Shown here: one piece after another, positions 37,149 to 45,693 of the stretch
How positions within the stretch are numbered: the first letter of the stretch is position 1
How the letters are laid out: every line of letters begins with the position of its first letter
Source of the DNA: Chryseobacterium rhizoplanae
GTDB lineage: Bacteria; Bacteroidota; Bacteroidia; Flavobacteriales; Weeksellaceae
Direction of reading: 5' to 3'
Assembly: GCF_900182655.1 (NCBI RefSeq)
Contig: NZ_FXTC01000015.1
Coordinates: forward strand, 1 to 64,000
Length of the DNA stretch: 64,000 nt
Position numbers and translations under genes: made by a program
Notes under the pieces: model-generated
What the model was told of the DNA's origin: nothing
What the model saw: only the letters and a program-made list of their open reading frames with translations
The model's database searches: none

Positions 37149-38279
37149 TTAATCTAACTGAATATGAAATAGTACAAATCCCAATAACGCACCTCCAGCA
37201 ACAATGAATGCAGTATTGATGTTCTTAAATTTAAAAACAATGATGCCACTTATAATTGCAATTACAATGGTTCGCCAGTCAACAATACTTTCTTTGCCCA
37301 TTACAAGACACACAGATAATATAATGGCTACCGAAGCTACATTTACTGCATCAAGAAATACTGACAAACCTTTTGAGCTACGCATTTTTTTTACTAATGG
37401 ATTGAGAAACGCTACCAATACAAATGAAGGAAAGAATATTGCTATTGTTGAAACAATAGCACCATATAATCCGTTAATCTGATATCCTATAAAAGTGACT
37501 GATGAAAAAACAGGTCCGGGGGTGAATTGTCCCACTGCAATTGCATCAATAAGTTGTTTTCTTGTTAGCAAACCTGCTTGTACTAATTCCGTATCCAAAA
37601 AAGCAAAAAGCACATACCCACTGCCATAAAGGATGGCACCAATTTTAAGAAATATAAAAAACAATTTAATATTGGTTGCATCCCAAAAAGATATTTGTGA
37701 GATTTTAATATAAGCAAAGGGTATAAAATTCTGAATCGTATTATTCTTAATAGAATATAGTAAATAAGCCAATAAACCTGCTCCAAACATTAAATAAATT
37801 TCGTTAGCACCCAGTAAAGAAGCTATCAGCACTGCAAGTCCTATTAAACCTAAAAATAATGATTTTATCGATTTTTTTGCCAATGGATAGGCCGCTCCTA
37901 TAATGACTGCAATAATAGCGGGTTTTATACCATATATAAAAGGTTGTATTTCTGGTAACTGTCCATAATTATGATATAGTACCGCAAATAGTAAAGTAAT
38001 AAAAACAGCAGGCAGGATGAAACATAGCCCTGCAATTATTAAACCTTTCCATCCTCCTCTTTCATAACCTATATGGATAGCCATTTCCGTACTATTAGGA
38101 CCCGGTATAAGGTTAGTGGCTCCTAATAAGTCTAAAAAATGTTGTTCGCTTATCCACTTTTTTTTCACAACCACTTCTTGTTGCATCATAGCAATATGAG
38201 CAGCTGGTCCGCCAAATGCTGTAATTCCCAATTTTAGAAAAAGCTGAGTTATCTCTTTCAGATTACGATTTTTTTCCAC
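37149..38279 (-). CDS. chrA: Chromate transporter (CHR family)
   Basis: 376 residues with two homologous halves of hydrophobic helices, typical of long-chain CHR transporters. CHR motifs are present: FLKLGITAFGGPAAHIAMMQ and LIPGPNSTEMAIHIGY in the N-half, and FLKIGAILYGSGYVLFAFL and AIAVGQFTPGPVFSSVTFIGY in the C-half. It exports chromate across the inner membrane; related members may carry other anions. Its start overlaps the end of the DoxX gene by 17 bases, so the two are coupled. Confidence 0.9.
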   Translation of the reverse strand: MEKNRNLKEITQLFLKLGITAFGGPAAHIAMMQQEVVVKKKWISEQHFLDLLGATNLIPGPNSTEMAIHIGYERGGWKGLIIAGLCFILPAVFITLLFAVLYHNYGQLPEIQPFIYGIKPAIIAVIIGAAYPLAKKSIKSLFLGLIGLAVLIASLLGANEIYLMFGAGLLAYLLYSIKNNTIQNFIPFAYIKISQISFWDATNIKLFFIFLKIGAILYGSGYVLFAFLDTELVQAGLLTRKQLIDAIAVGQFTPGPVFSSVTFIGYQINGLYGAIVSTIAIFFPSFVLVAFLNPLVKKMRSSKGLSVFLDAVNVASVAIILSVCLVMGKESIVDWRTIVIAIISGIIVFKFKNINTAFIVAGGALLGFVLFHIQLD

Positions 38280-38697
38280 TCTTTATTATATATTTATCAA
38301 TAGAATAATTACCACTGCCAAAATAAAAAAGCATTATTAATAATAATGTCATTGCAAAATCAGTCCGGTATTCGTGAGCAAAACTCCAAAATCCTTTTTC
38401 AGTAAGGACAGGAACTTTTGTAGAAATAAATGCGACTACCATAATAATCAGCAAAAATATTGAAGCCAATCTGGACAATAAACCCAGAAGTAGTAAAATA
38501 CCACATACAATCTCTACTGTGCCAACCGTTGTAGCCCAAAATTCAGGGTTTTGAAATCCAATTTTAGCAAAACGGCCTGAACCAACGGTTTCGGGTGTAA
38601 TAAACTTTTGTATTCCTTCTGAAAGGAATGTAAACCCAACGATCATTCTTGGAATGAACAATGGTAGTTCCTTTGTTTTGATAATATTACTTTTCAT
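38263..38697 (-). CDS. DoxX-family membrane protein
   Basis: 144 residues with four hydrophobic segments. IPRMIVGFTFLSEGIQKFITPE, GFQNPEFWATTVGTVEIVCGILLLLGLL and the HEYRTDFAMTLLLIMLFYFG end are typical of DoxX. Members act in redox-linked membrane complexes, but the specific role is unknown. It overlaps chrA and lies four bases after a small cytochrome-like gene, so the three form one operon. Confidence 0.85.
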   Translation of the reverse strand: MKSNIIKTKELPLFIPRMIVGFTFLSEGIQKFITPETVGSGRFAKIGFQNPEFWATTVGTVEIVCGILLLLGLLSRLASIFLLIIMVVAFISTKVPVLTEKGFWSFAHEYRTDFAMTLLLIMLFYFGSGNYSIDKYIIKSGKKS

Positions 38698-38701
38698 TAG
38701 G

Positions 38702-39004
38702 TCATTTAAAATCTTGATTACTAAATGGAGGTGTAGAGGGTATTATAATTACATTAAACTCATGTTTGGTTACCTGATGACAAGTATTACAAGTATTCGT
38801 TAGATGAATATATTCTTCTTTAAAAGCTTTGCTACTTTGTTGTTCAATAGCTTTTCGAAGATTATCTAATGCAGGATTTATCATTGATAAAGACTTTGTT
38901 TCGGAGCGGTTTCTACAATAATCTTTAATACCTTCTCTATTTTCCTGAATTTCATCTATTTCAAAATTTGCAAGTTTCCAAATTACATAAAATATCAATT
39001 TCAT
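38702..39004 (-). pseudogene. Truncated cytochrome-c-like protein with one CxxCH motif
   Basis: About 100 residues from ATG 39004. One haem-binding motif CNTCH (in THLTNTCNTCHQVTKHEF-like context) and the tail TKHEFNVIIIPSTPPFSNQDFK are present. There is no signal peptide, which a c-type cytochrome needs, and the first residues (MKLIFYVIWKLANFEIDEI) look like the middle of a longer family member. I infer that the 5' part has been lost. The gene is in operon with DoxX and chrA. It may still be expressed but would not be exported normally. Confidence 0.5.
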
Positions 39005-39162
39005 TAACAGGTAGGTCAAAAAAAATTACACATGGGAGAGCTAAATTCCATGATTACTGGATAGTCATCACCACAAACAAAGATATCGTACAGCAGTGTG
39101 CCTTCAGGTTTTTGTATTGTGTAGCGATATAAATATTTGTATAGAATATTTATGATCCTTTT

Positions 39163-39837
39163 TTATTTTGAAGGGTTAATTTTCAGATTTCGGAAATAGC
39201 CATCTGTTCCTACATCGACAAATAAGCCAACAGCACCCGTTGCATCCGAGCCGTGTTTAAGATCGTTCACAATAAGGGAAGGGTATTTGTTTTTATTTAA
39301 ATAAAGCTTTGCCTGGCAGCCTTGGATCTCAATTTTCATCTTGATCCATTCATTCAAACCCATATCGGTATACGACTCGTACTTCTCGGGATTTTCTTTT
39401 CTTAGACGTTCATATTTATAATCTGGAAAAGAAAAATATTGAATGGAGTGATTGCGTCTCACCTGCTCTTCGGCTCTGCCATTGGCAGGACGTATATATA
39501 TAGATTCAAATCTGGAATTCATGTCATCGATTCTGAATGCCAGCCCAATAAACCCACGGTCGGTTGGAGCAGCCGTAGGGAGCAGCCGGCTTAGAACTTC
39601 TACCTCTATACTGCCATTTTTGAATTTCGTATTATTTATCTTAACAAATGTAGGTTCGTCCACATCCTTCATCGTACTGTCTTTTATGACCCTGACAATT
39701 TTTTCACCTTTAAGGTTGATAATTTTCATATAAACTTTATTAGATAGAAGATTGCTCTCGTCCAAAATTATTTTTTGGCTGTATGCACTTTCTGAGACTA
39801 ATAGAAAAAGAAATAAGATTGTTCTTAATTTTTTCAT
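39163..39837 (-). CDS. Secreted LamG/DUF1080-like protein
   Basis: 224 residues from ATG 39837 (MKKLRTILFLFLLVSESAYS, a signal peptide); the ATG at 39900 would extend it into the preceding gene. The body is all-beta by eye with the pattern of DUF1080/laminin-G-like folds: FKNGSIEVEVLSRLLP, GFIGLAFRIDD, WIKMKIEIQGCQAKLYLN and GAVGLFVDVGTDGYFRNLKI. Such domains bind or cleave sugars. It follows a beta-helix protein gene and is probably co-transcribed. The function is otherwise unknown. Confidence 0.75.
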   Translation of the reverse strand: MKKLRTILFLFLLVSESAYSQKIILDESNLLSNKVYMKIINLKGEKIVRVIKDSTMKDVDEPTFVKINNTKFKNGSIEVEVLSRLLPTAAPTDRGFIGLAFRIDDMNSRFESIYIRPANGRAEEQVRRNHSIQYFSFPDYKYERLRKENPEKYESYTDMGLNEWIKMKIEIQGCQAKLYLNKNKYPSLIVNDLKHGSDATGAVGLFVDVGTDGYFRNLKINPSK

Positions 39838-39877
39838 ACTTCTTATTATAAAAAGTTTATGACGCATGATTAAAAAA

Positions 39878-40930
39878 TTATTTTTTAAAAAGTCCGGCAT
39901 TCAGATTCGAACCCGATGAACCTTCCGCCAATTGCAGGTAATTGCGTTTACTCTGATCCTTTTCAATGATCACGGTTCCGGTAGTCTGTACGTTTTTCAT
40001 TTCCAGAAAATCTGTAGGGGTAGCATTACTGTCACTCAACGGCCCGCTTCCGTATCCTGCCAGTTTATTATAATTTACAAAAATGCAGTCGGAAGCTTTA
40101 TATCGGCGCGTGCTTCCTTTTTCTCTGATCCATACTGTGCTGGTGTTAGCGATAATGTTATGATGAAAATCGAAATCATCACCGTTGGTCCCTTGGGTAG
40201 TCCAGACCCCGCAGAAATAGCCTCCATAGACCAACGAATGTTGCATGGCACTGCGGCTACCGGTCTTTCCTTCATTTTTCCAGAAGACAACAGGAATTTT
40301 ACAGTTGAAGAAAACACAATGGTCAATAACCAAACCATAACCATTGGCAATCACTCCTACATGTAATGGAAGTACCTCTTCATTCCCGGCGAATAAACAT
40401 TGTGTTACAAGTAAATCATCCAGTTTTTTTCCGTCGCGCCAGATGGGATATGAACGTCGTAAATTATTGGCATCAAGATACGTGTAATCAGGGCTGCCTG
40501 TAAAGCGAAGACCTGCAATGGTAACGTGGCTTACCTCTGGTTGGATGCCTCTTGCTTCTTCTCCTCCCACACCGGGTTCAGTAGGTACAATGGTCATAAC
40601 GACCGGCATCTTTTTTGGTGTCCAGTCTGCATCATCGGGCATTACTTCAGCACGGATGGTTAGACGGTTGGTAAAAGTATATTTATCATTGTTAAACAGT
40701 ACTGTTTTGGTGATCAGATGCACACCTTCTGAAAGGATTATTGTTGTTTCTCCCTGATCTTTATTTAGATTAATGCGTCTGGCAGCCTCTGAAAGGGATT
40801 TTAACGGTTGTGCCTTTACCCCTGAATTCATGTCATTGCCGTTTATTGGATTAACATATAATTCTTCTGCCTTTACCAAAAATAGGTTCATGATGAACAA
40901 TAGGAGACTAAGCGTTGCAGATTTGATCAT
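39878..40930 (-). CDS. Secreted right-handed beta-helix protein
   Basis: 350 residues with a signal peptide (cleavage near VKA-EE). ELYVNPINGNDMNSGVKAQPLKSLSEAARRI is the DUF1565/pectate-lyase-like start of parallel beta-helix proteins, followed by repeated short turns (HVTIAGLRFTG, LLVTQCLFAGN, LVIDHCVFFNC, FDFHHNIIANTS). These folds are common in polysaccharide lyases and carbohydrate-binding surface proteins. The catalytic residues cannot be assigned. An AraC gene lies 70 bases upstream on the same strand. Confidence 0.78.
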   Translation of the reverse strand: MIKSATLSLLLFIMNLFLVKAEELYVNPINGNDMNSGVKAQPLKSLSEAARRINLNKDQGETTIILSEGVHLITKTVLFNNDKYTFTNRLTIRAEVMPDDADWTPKKMPVVMTIVPTEPGVGGEEARGIQPEVSHVTIAGLRFTGSPDYTYLDANNLRRSYPIWRDGKKLDDLLVTQCLFAGNEEVLPLHVGVIANGYGLVIDHCVFFNCKIPVVFWKNEGKTGSRSAMQHSLVYGGYFCGVWTTQGTNGDDFDFHHNIIANTSTVWIREKGSTRRYKASDCIFVNYNKLAGYGSGPLSDSNATPTDFLEMKNVQTTGTVIIEKDQSKRNYLQLAEGSSGSNLNAGLFKK

Positions 40931-41000
40931 TTTCTTTTTTTGTAAAATTAGAAATATTCATACGCTGCAAAATGGTCATTTTATCTTCAGAATTGTCAAT

Positions 41001-41867
41001 TCATATATTCTTTCGGTATTGCTGGGGTGTCGTATGGGTAAATTTCTTGAAAAAACGGTTAAAGTTGGAAGGGTCCGAAAACCCAAATTCGTAGCAGATC
41101 TCTTTTGCAGATTTATTCTGGTGCAACTCTTTCTTTATTTCTGAAATGAGTTTGTGATGAATCATTTGTTGTGCTGTTAATCCGCTGAACTGCCTGCAGA
41201 CTTTATTAAGAAATCCAGAACTTACATTAAGCATTTTAGTATAGCTTTCAACGGTTTGATTTTCTAAAAATTTCTTTTCCAGCAAAGAGCGGAATTTATA
41301 GAAGTCTGCATGAATGTAAGTATCCCTCTGAACGTTATAGATCTGGGCATAATAGCGGTTGAGAACGATAAGCAACTGATAAAGTACTGACCTGATCAAA
41401 TGATTGCTGTCATTCTGAATTTGTCTGAATTCACGTTCTATTTCCTGTAAAAGCTCAAGGCATTTTCCAAATGATCTTGCATCGATAGTCATGTCAGTGG
41501 CATGAGAATACTGATGAAAGTATTGAAACCGGTAGAGGAACAACTCATCTGAAAAAAAGAGGTGAAGGAAATCTTTTTCAAAGAACAGCGTGTAGCCTCT
41601 TATCTTTTCTTTAATTTCCCAGCGGCGAACCTGTCCCGGACTGATAAAAATGATGGTTCCGGGAGTTATAGACATTACCTTGCCGTCCAGTGAAAATGTT
41701 CCCGATCCTTCTTCAATGAAAACAATTTCGTAAAAACTGACTTGATGTAAAGTGTGGTCCAGTACATAATTTTTCAATGTTTCAATACGTCCAAGATCCA
41801 ACAATAATTCTGCTCCATATTTATAGGGCAGAAAATGATACGTTTTAATTGGAGCAGCTTTTACCAT
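41001..41867 (-). CDS. AraC-family regulator
   Basis: 288 residues. An N-terminal cupin-like sensor domain (YEIVFIEEGSGTFSLDGKVMSITPGTIIFISPGQVRRWE) is followed by a two-HTH AraC domain at about 185-285, with ENQTVESYTKMLNVSSGFLNKVCRQFSG and SAKEICYEFGFSDPSNFNRFFKKFTHTTPQQYR. It sits directly upstream of the beta-helix and LamG-like genes on the same strand and likely controls them. The inducer is unknown. Confidence 0.9.
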   Translation of the reverse strand: MVKAAPIKTYHFLPYKYGAELLLDLGRIETLKNYVLDHTLHQVSFYEIVFIEEGSGTFSLDGKVMSITPGTIIFISPGQVRRWEIKEKIRGYTLFFEKDFLHLFFSDELFLYRFQYFHQYSHATDMTIDARSFGKCLELLQEIEREFRQIQNDSNHLIRSVLYQLLIVLNRYYAQIYNVQRDTYIHADFYKFRSLLEKKFLENQTVESYTKMLNVSSGFLNKVCRQFSGLTAQQMIHHKLISEIKKELHQNKSAKEICYEFGFSDPSNFNRFFKKFTHTTPQQYRKNI

Positions 41868-42229
41868 CTTTGGAAATTTTTACAATAGAAGGCTCACGTT
41901 ATAAATATAAGTTTTTGTTTAGTTCTTCAAAAGATAAATAGATTTTAGCTTCAATATGCTATTGCTCTTTCTAGTTTAATATTTTTAAAAGGTAGTGATA
42001 TACTTTTTGTGGCTGGGTAAAAATTATAGTTTGCAATTAGACATTTGCTTTAACCAATCTTAAAATTAAATTTATATTAAAAATATTCATGTACCCCTGA
42101 GTATTTCATTACCGTAAGGAAATAATGCTGCTAAATTTTGGTGAATGAATTTTTATTGCTCGGCATTCTTTGTTCAGATGTACAAGATTCCACGATGCAG
42201 AGATGACAAAGCGGGAAGTCATAGAACGT
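41868..42229. other. Intergenic gap without recognisable gene
   Basis: 362 bases between the AraC gene and the response-regulator gene, both on the minus strand. AT-rich; I see no coding ORF, hairpin terminator or consensus promoter. Confidence 0.5.
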
Positions 42230-42874
42230 TTACTGATTATACAGCCTGAGAATCTCCACCAATTCGGGTATGGATCGTATTTTCAGCTTCTCAAACAGCC
42301 TGTTTTTATAAGTGCTGATCGTCGATGAATGGAGATTAAGTTGATTAGAAATTTCTTTGAGGGGAAGACCTTCAGCAAGCTTATTGGCAATTTGCAATTC
42401 ACGGTCAGACAGCGCTTCAAAGGGTGAACTTTTTGTCGTCCCATTTATTGATTCTAAAAACATGGCTTCTTTTACGTTGTCACTTGCAAACCGGCCGGTA
42501 CTGAGCATTGCTGTCAAAGCATTTTCAACTACTGCATTGGAGCTTTGTTTACTTAAATAGCCACCGGCACCCATCTTTAGATAACGCATTGCATACACCT
42601 CTTCATCCTGAGAAGAAAATATAAGAATTCTTAAGTCGGGTTGGTGCATTTTTATGTAATCAATTGCTTCCTGAACAGAGCCATTAGGCATATTGACGTC
42701 CATGATGGCCAGATCCAGCTCTTCCTTCAAAATTACTTTGTATAGTGATTTAAAATCCTCTACTTCAATGATTATAGCATCAGGCCGGAGGCGTTGTATG
42801 GTTTGTATTAAACCCATCCGGACGATACCGTGATCGTCTGCTACAATAATACGAACGTTTGCTTTTAAACCCAT
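42230..42874 (-). CDS. LuxR/NarL-type response regulator
   Basis: 214 residues. The receiver domain (about 6-125) has D13-D14, the phosphoacceptor D59 in AIMDVNMPNG, S87-S88 and K109 in GYLSKQSS. The LuxR HTH is at about 150-210 (LSDRELQIANKLAEGLPLKEISNQLNLHSSTISTYKNRLFEKL). Its start codon overlaps the stop of the soluble kinase gene by one base. It is the only DNA-binding protein of the pilus-signalling cluster and is the best candidate to bind the TGTAGT sites before the subunit genes; that link is inferred. Confidence 0.9.
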   Translation of the reverse strand: MGLKANVRIIVADDHGIVRMGLIQTIQRLRPDAIIIEVEDFKSLYKVILKEELDLAIMDVNMPNGSVQEAIDYIKMHQPDLRILIFSSQDEEVYAMRYLKMGAGGYLSKQSSNAVVENALTAMLSTGRFASDNVKEAMFLESINGTTKSSPFEALSDRELQIANKLAEGLPLKEISNQLNLHSSTISTYKNRLFEKLKIRSIPELVEILRLYNQ

Positions 42875-43608
42875 TATTCTATAAATTTACGTACAACAAG
42901 GGAAACTGTAGTACCCTTATTTTCTGCGGAAACGATTTGAATGTTTCCATGCATCAAGGATACAAAATTTTTTACAATTTTCAAACTTAATCCCACTCCT
43001 TTCTCACCAGCAGTACCAAGAAACAAGGGGGTACCATAAGTGAAGATTTCAGGTAAATATTTTTCATTCATTCCCGTCCCGAAGTCGATCACAGAAATTA
43101 TCACCTGATGATCATCAGTAACTTCCTGCAAGTGAATATCGTTCCCGGGAAAAGAGTATTTCACTGCATTATTAAGAATTTTGTCTAAAACATATTGCAG
43201 CAACAGACGATCGGTTGTAACAAATGCATTGGGATCTCCTTTAAAATGAAATTTAATGTTTTTTTCTTTTAATTGAAGTGCATATTTCTCTTTAAAATGG
43301 TGAAAAAGATCCATCACCATGATTTTCTCAGGTTTAATCTTAAATTCCCCATATTGCGTTTTTAACCAGGAGGTGCTGTCCTGAATGGTTTGCAGATTCT
43401 TCTGGGCATCGCATTTTAACTGCGGCAACAACTTAAAAAAATCTTCCTCACTTATGGTCTTTTCTTCTACCGCTTCTATCAGCCACAGAAAATTCCCAAA
43501 CATTTCTTTTGAATCGTGAGATAATATAGAGATCAGTCCGTTTTTAAAACTGATTTCATTTTCCAGTCTTTCAATTTTTAATTGTAGTTCGTTGCTAAGG
43601 TCATTCAT
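42874..43608 (-). CDS. Soluble histidine kinase without sensor domain
   Basis: 244 residues, no membrane segment. The dimerisation/phosphoacceptor helix is ISILSHDSKEMFGN (H31), followed by an HATPase domain with the N-box DKILNNAVKYS, the G1 box DFGTGM and the G2 box GEKGVGLSLKIVKNF. It consists almost only of the kinase core and may receive signals through the hybrid kinase encoded 60 bases upstream. It is coupled to the response-regulator gene. Confidence 0.88.
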   Translation of the reverse strand: MNDLSNELQLKIERLENEISFKNGLISILSHDSKEMFGNFLWLIEAVEEKTISEEDFFKLLPQLKCDAQKNLQTIQDSTSWLKTQYGEFKIKPEKIMVMDLFHHFKEKYALQLKEKNIKFHFKGDPNAFVTTDRLLLQYVLDKILNNAVKYSFPGNDIHLQEVTDDHQVIISVIDFGTGMNEKYLPEIFTYGTPLFLGTAGEKGVGLSLKIVKNFVSLMHGNIQIVSAENKGTTVSLVVRKFIE

Positions 43609-43668
43609 AAATTCTGTATCAAAGCTTAAAAAAACTACTCCGGTATTTTTTTAAGCATAGTTTATTAT

Positions 43669-45666
43669 TTATTCTTTTTCGATTTCCGTACCAAACCATT
43701 TTTGAATCATATCAGACAGGGTTTGTTTTAATAAAGGTTTGGTTAAAAAATCTGACATTCCGGCTTGCAGACATTTTTCTTTCTCACCAGGCAGGCTCCC
43801 TGCTGTTACTGCAATAATAGGTATTTCGATGTTTTTTTCCAAGGCTCTTATTTCTTTGGTTGCTTCAATACCATTGAGATGAGGCATCTGAATATCCATT
43901 AAAATAAGATCAGGGCTCTCTTTTTGGTATTTTTCAATTGCTTCAGTACCATCTTTTGCCTCGATAATTAAAGCTTGAGGAATAATATCCTTTAAATAAG
44001 TTTTGGTAAGGAGTAAATTAATAGCATTATCTTCAGCAATTAAAATTTTTATTTCACGCCCGCTCACTTCATTTGCTGCATTTTTTAGTTGCTCCGGTTT
44101 TTTGTTTTCAGAACTCTTTAAGGTGGATAAAACCCGGTACATCTGTTTCATACGAATCGGTTTTACAAGCCGGTTTTCTATTTCTAATTCGTCACATGCA
44201 GCCTGCAAATTAGCATCATCGGATGAGCTGTACAAAACAACATACGGTGATACGTGGTTGGCGTCGGGAATAATATTTTTCATTTTTCTAATGGTTTCAA
44301 TGCCATCCATGATAGGCATATGATAATCCATAATGATCACATCGAATTTGGCCTTGTCCATAATCAATAGCAAAGCCTTCAACCCGCTATCGCATTCCGT
44401 TACCTCAATATTTTTTCGTTCCAGCATCCTTTTCAGGATTTTCCGATTGTTTTCATTATCGTCCACAATCAAAACTCTTTTAATATCAGTTAAGCTTAAA
44501 TCATATTCCTCTTCCTCAGTGTCGAACAGAATGTCAAAGAAAAAATCGCTGCCCTTTCCCTGATCGCTTTCGACTTGTAATATACTCCCGGCAAGTGCCA
44601 GGATTTGGTTCGAAATGGTGAGTCCCATACCGGTTCCCCTATATCTTTTAGTAATACTGCCATCTCCCTGTGAAAAAGGATTGAAAATTTCAGCCTGTTT
44701 TTCACTGCTAATTCCAATTCCTGTATCGCGAACTCCAAATCGGATTCGTTTTTTTCCTTCTCCTAAATCATCTAAAACTTTAACATATGAAACAATTTCG
44801 CCTTCCTCGGTAAATTTTAAAGCGTTGCTCAAAAGGTTGACGAAAACCTGTTTTAAGCGCATCTCATCAGTCCATATATATCTAGGTATAGTGTGGTCAA
44901 TATCGATGAGCATTTCTACCTGCTTTTTAGTATTACTGTACGCAACAATATTGAAGGTATCTGAAACCAGTTCTTCAATCTCTACTTTGTCGAGATTTAG
45001 CTTAAGTTTTTGCTTTTCTAATTTTGAGAAGTCTAAAATATCGTTAATGATGCTGTATAAGGATACACCTGATTGGTTGATGATTTCGAGATACTGTCTC
45101 TGCGTTTCGTCCAGATTGGTTTCCATAAGGAGCTCTGTAAAACCGATAATCCCATTTAACGGGGTTCTGATCTCGTGACTCATATTGGCCACAAATTCTG
45201 ATTTTAAAACGTAGGCTTTTTCTGCCAGTTCTTTTTCTTTATCCCAATGCCATTTTGATGCCTGGTTCACTATCTTGTTGATCAACTCTTCCTCTGCTTT
45301 ATCTAAATTTTTCTCTTCCCTGTCAAATAAATTTAAATGAGCGATCAGGTTGTCCTCAAGACCAGGAATGGGATAGCTCCTATGAAATTTAAATTCCGCA
45401 TTCTTAAACTCATAAACAGAAGTCTGGTCATTCAAAAGAAAGTGAGGATTTTGGGGATAAATCTGATTGGGCGACGCATCACTGGAAGCGAGAACATAAA
45501 CTTGCTCTTCCGAGGTAATGCTCATAGTGCAAAGCTCCATGTTGGTCATCTTGGCCGCTGCGAACACTAAGAAATCAAAAACATCGGTATATTTTTTTTC
45601 CAATGCATTTAATTGATCAATACAGTGCTGATCCGGCGATTGATTATTGCCATTAATGTAGTCCAT
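43669..45666 (-). CDS. Hybrid histidine kinase with two receiver domains
   Basis: 665 residues, cytosolic. An N-terminal 150-residue GAF-like region precedes HisKA (FVANMSHEIRTPLNG, H164), HATPase (NLLSNALKFTEEG, DTGIGI, RGTGMGLTISN), receiver 1 with D447 (IIMDYHMPIMDG) and receiver 2 with D591 (LILMDIQMPHLNG). There is no HPt domain. It starts only 27 bases after the adhesin gene on the same strand, so it is probably the continuation of the pilus operon. The signal sensed is unknown. Confidence 0.9.
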   Translation of the reverse strand: MDYINGNNQSPDQHCIDQLNALEKKYTDVFDFLVFAAAKMTNMELCTMSITSEEQVYVLASSDASPNQIYPQNPHFLLNDQTSVYEFKNAEFKFHRSYPIPGLEDNLIAHLNLFDREEKNLDKAEEELINKIVNQASKWHWDKEKELAEKAYVLKSEFVANMSHEIRTPLNGIIGFTELLMETNLDETQRQYLEIINQSGVSLYSIINDILDFSKLEKQKLKLNLDKVEIEELVSDTFNIVAYSNTKKQVEMLIDIDHTIPRYIWTDEMRLKQVFVNLLSNALKFTEEGEIVSYVKVLDDLGEGKKRIRFGVRDTGIGISSEKQAEIFNPFSQGDGSITKRYRGTGMGLTISNQILALAGSILQVESDQGKGSDFFFDILFDTEEEEYDLSLTDIKRVLIVDDNENNRKILKRMLERKNIEVTECDSGLKALLLIMDKAKFDVIIMDYHMPIMDGIETIRKMKNIIPDANHVSPYVVLYSSSDDANLQAACDELEIENRLVKPIRMKQMYRVLSTLKSSENKKPEQLKNAANEVSGREIKILIAEDNAINLLLTKTYLKDIIPQALIIEAKDGTEAIEKYQKESPDLILMDIQMPHLNGIEATKEIRALEKNIEIPIIAVTAGSLPGEKEKCLQAGMSDFLTKPLLKQTLSDMIQKWFGTEIEKE

Positions 45667-45693
45667 AAGGAAGAGTTTTCTTAGAAAGTATTA

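Noticed and set aside
39932..40366. 144-codon open frame antisense to the beta-helix gene
   Set aside because: No signal, domain or spacing to support it; the minus-strand gene has a clear signal peptide and beta-helix pattern.
44615..45178. 187-codon open frame on the plus strand inside the hybrid kinase gene
   Set aside because: Shadow of conserved HisKA/HATPase coding sequence; low-complexity Ser/Ile/Leu composition.
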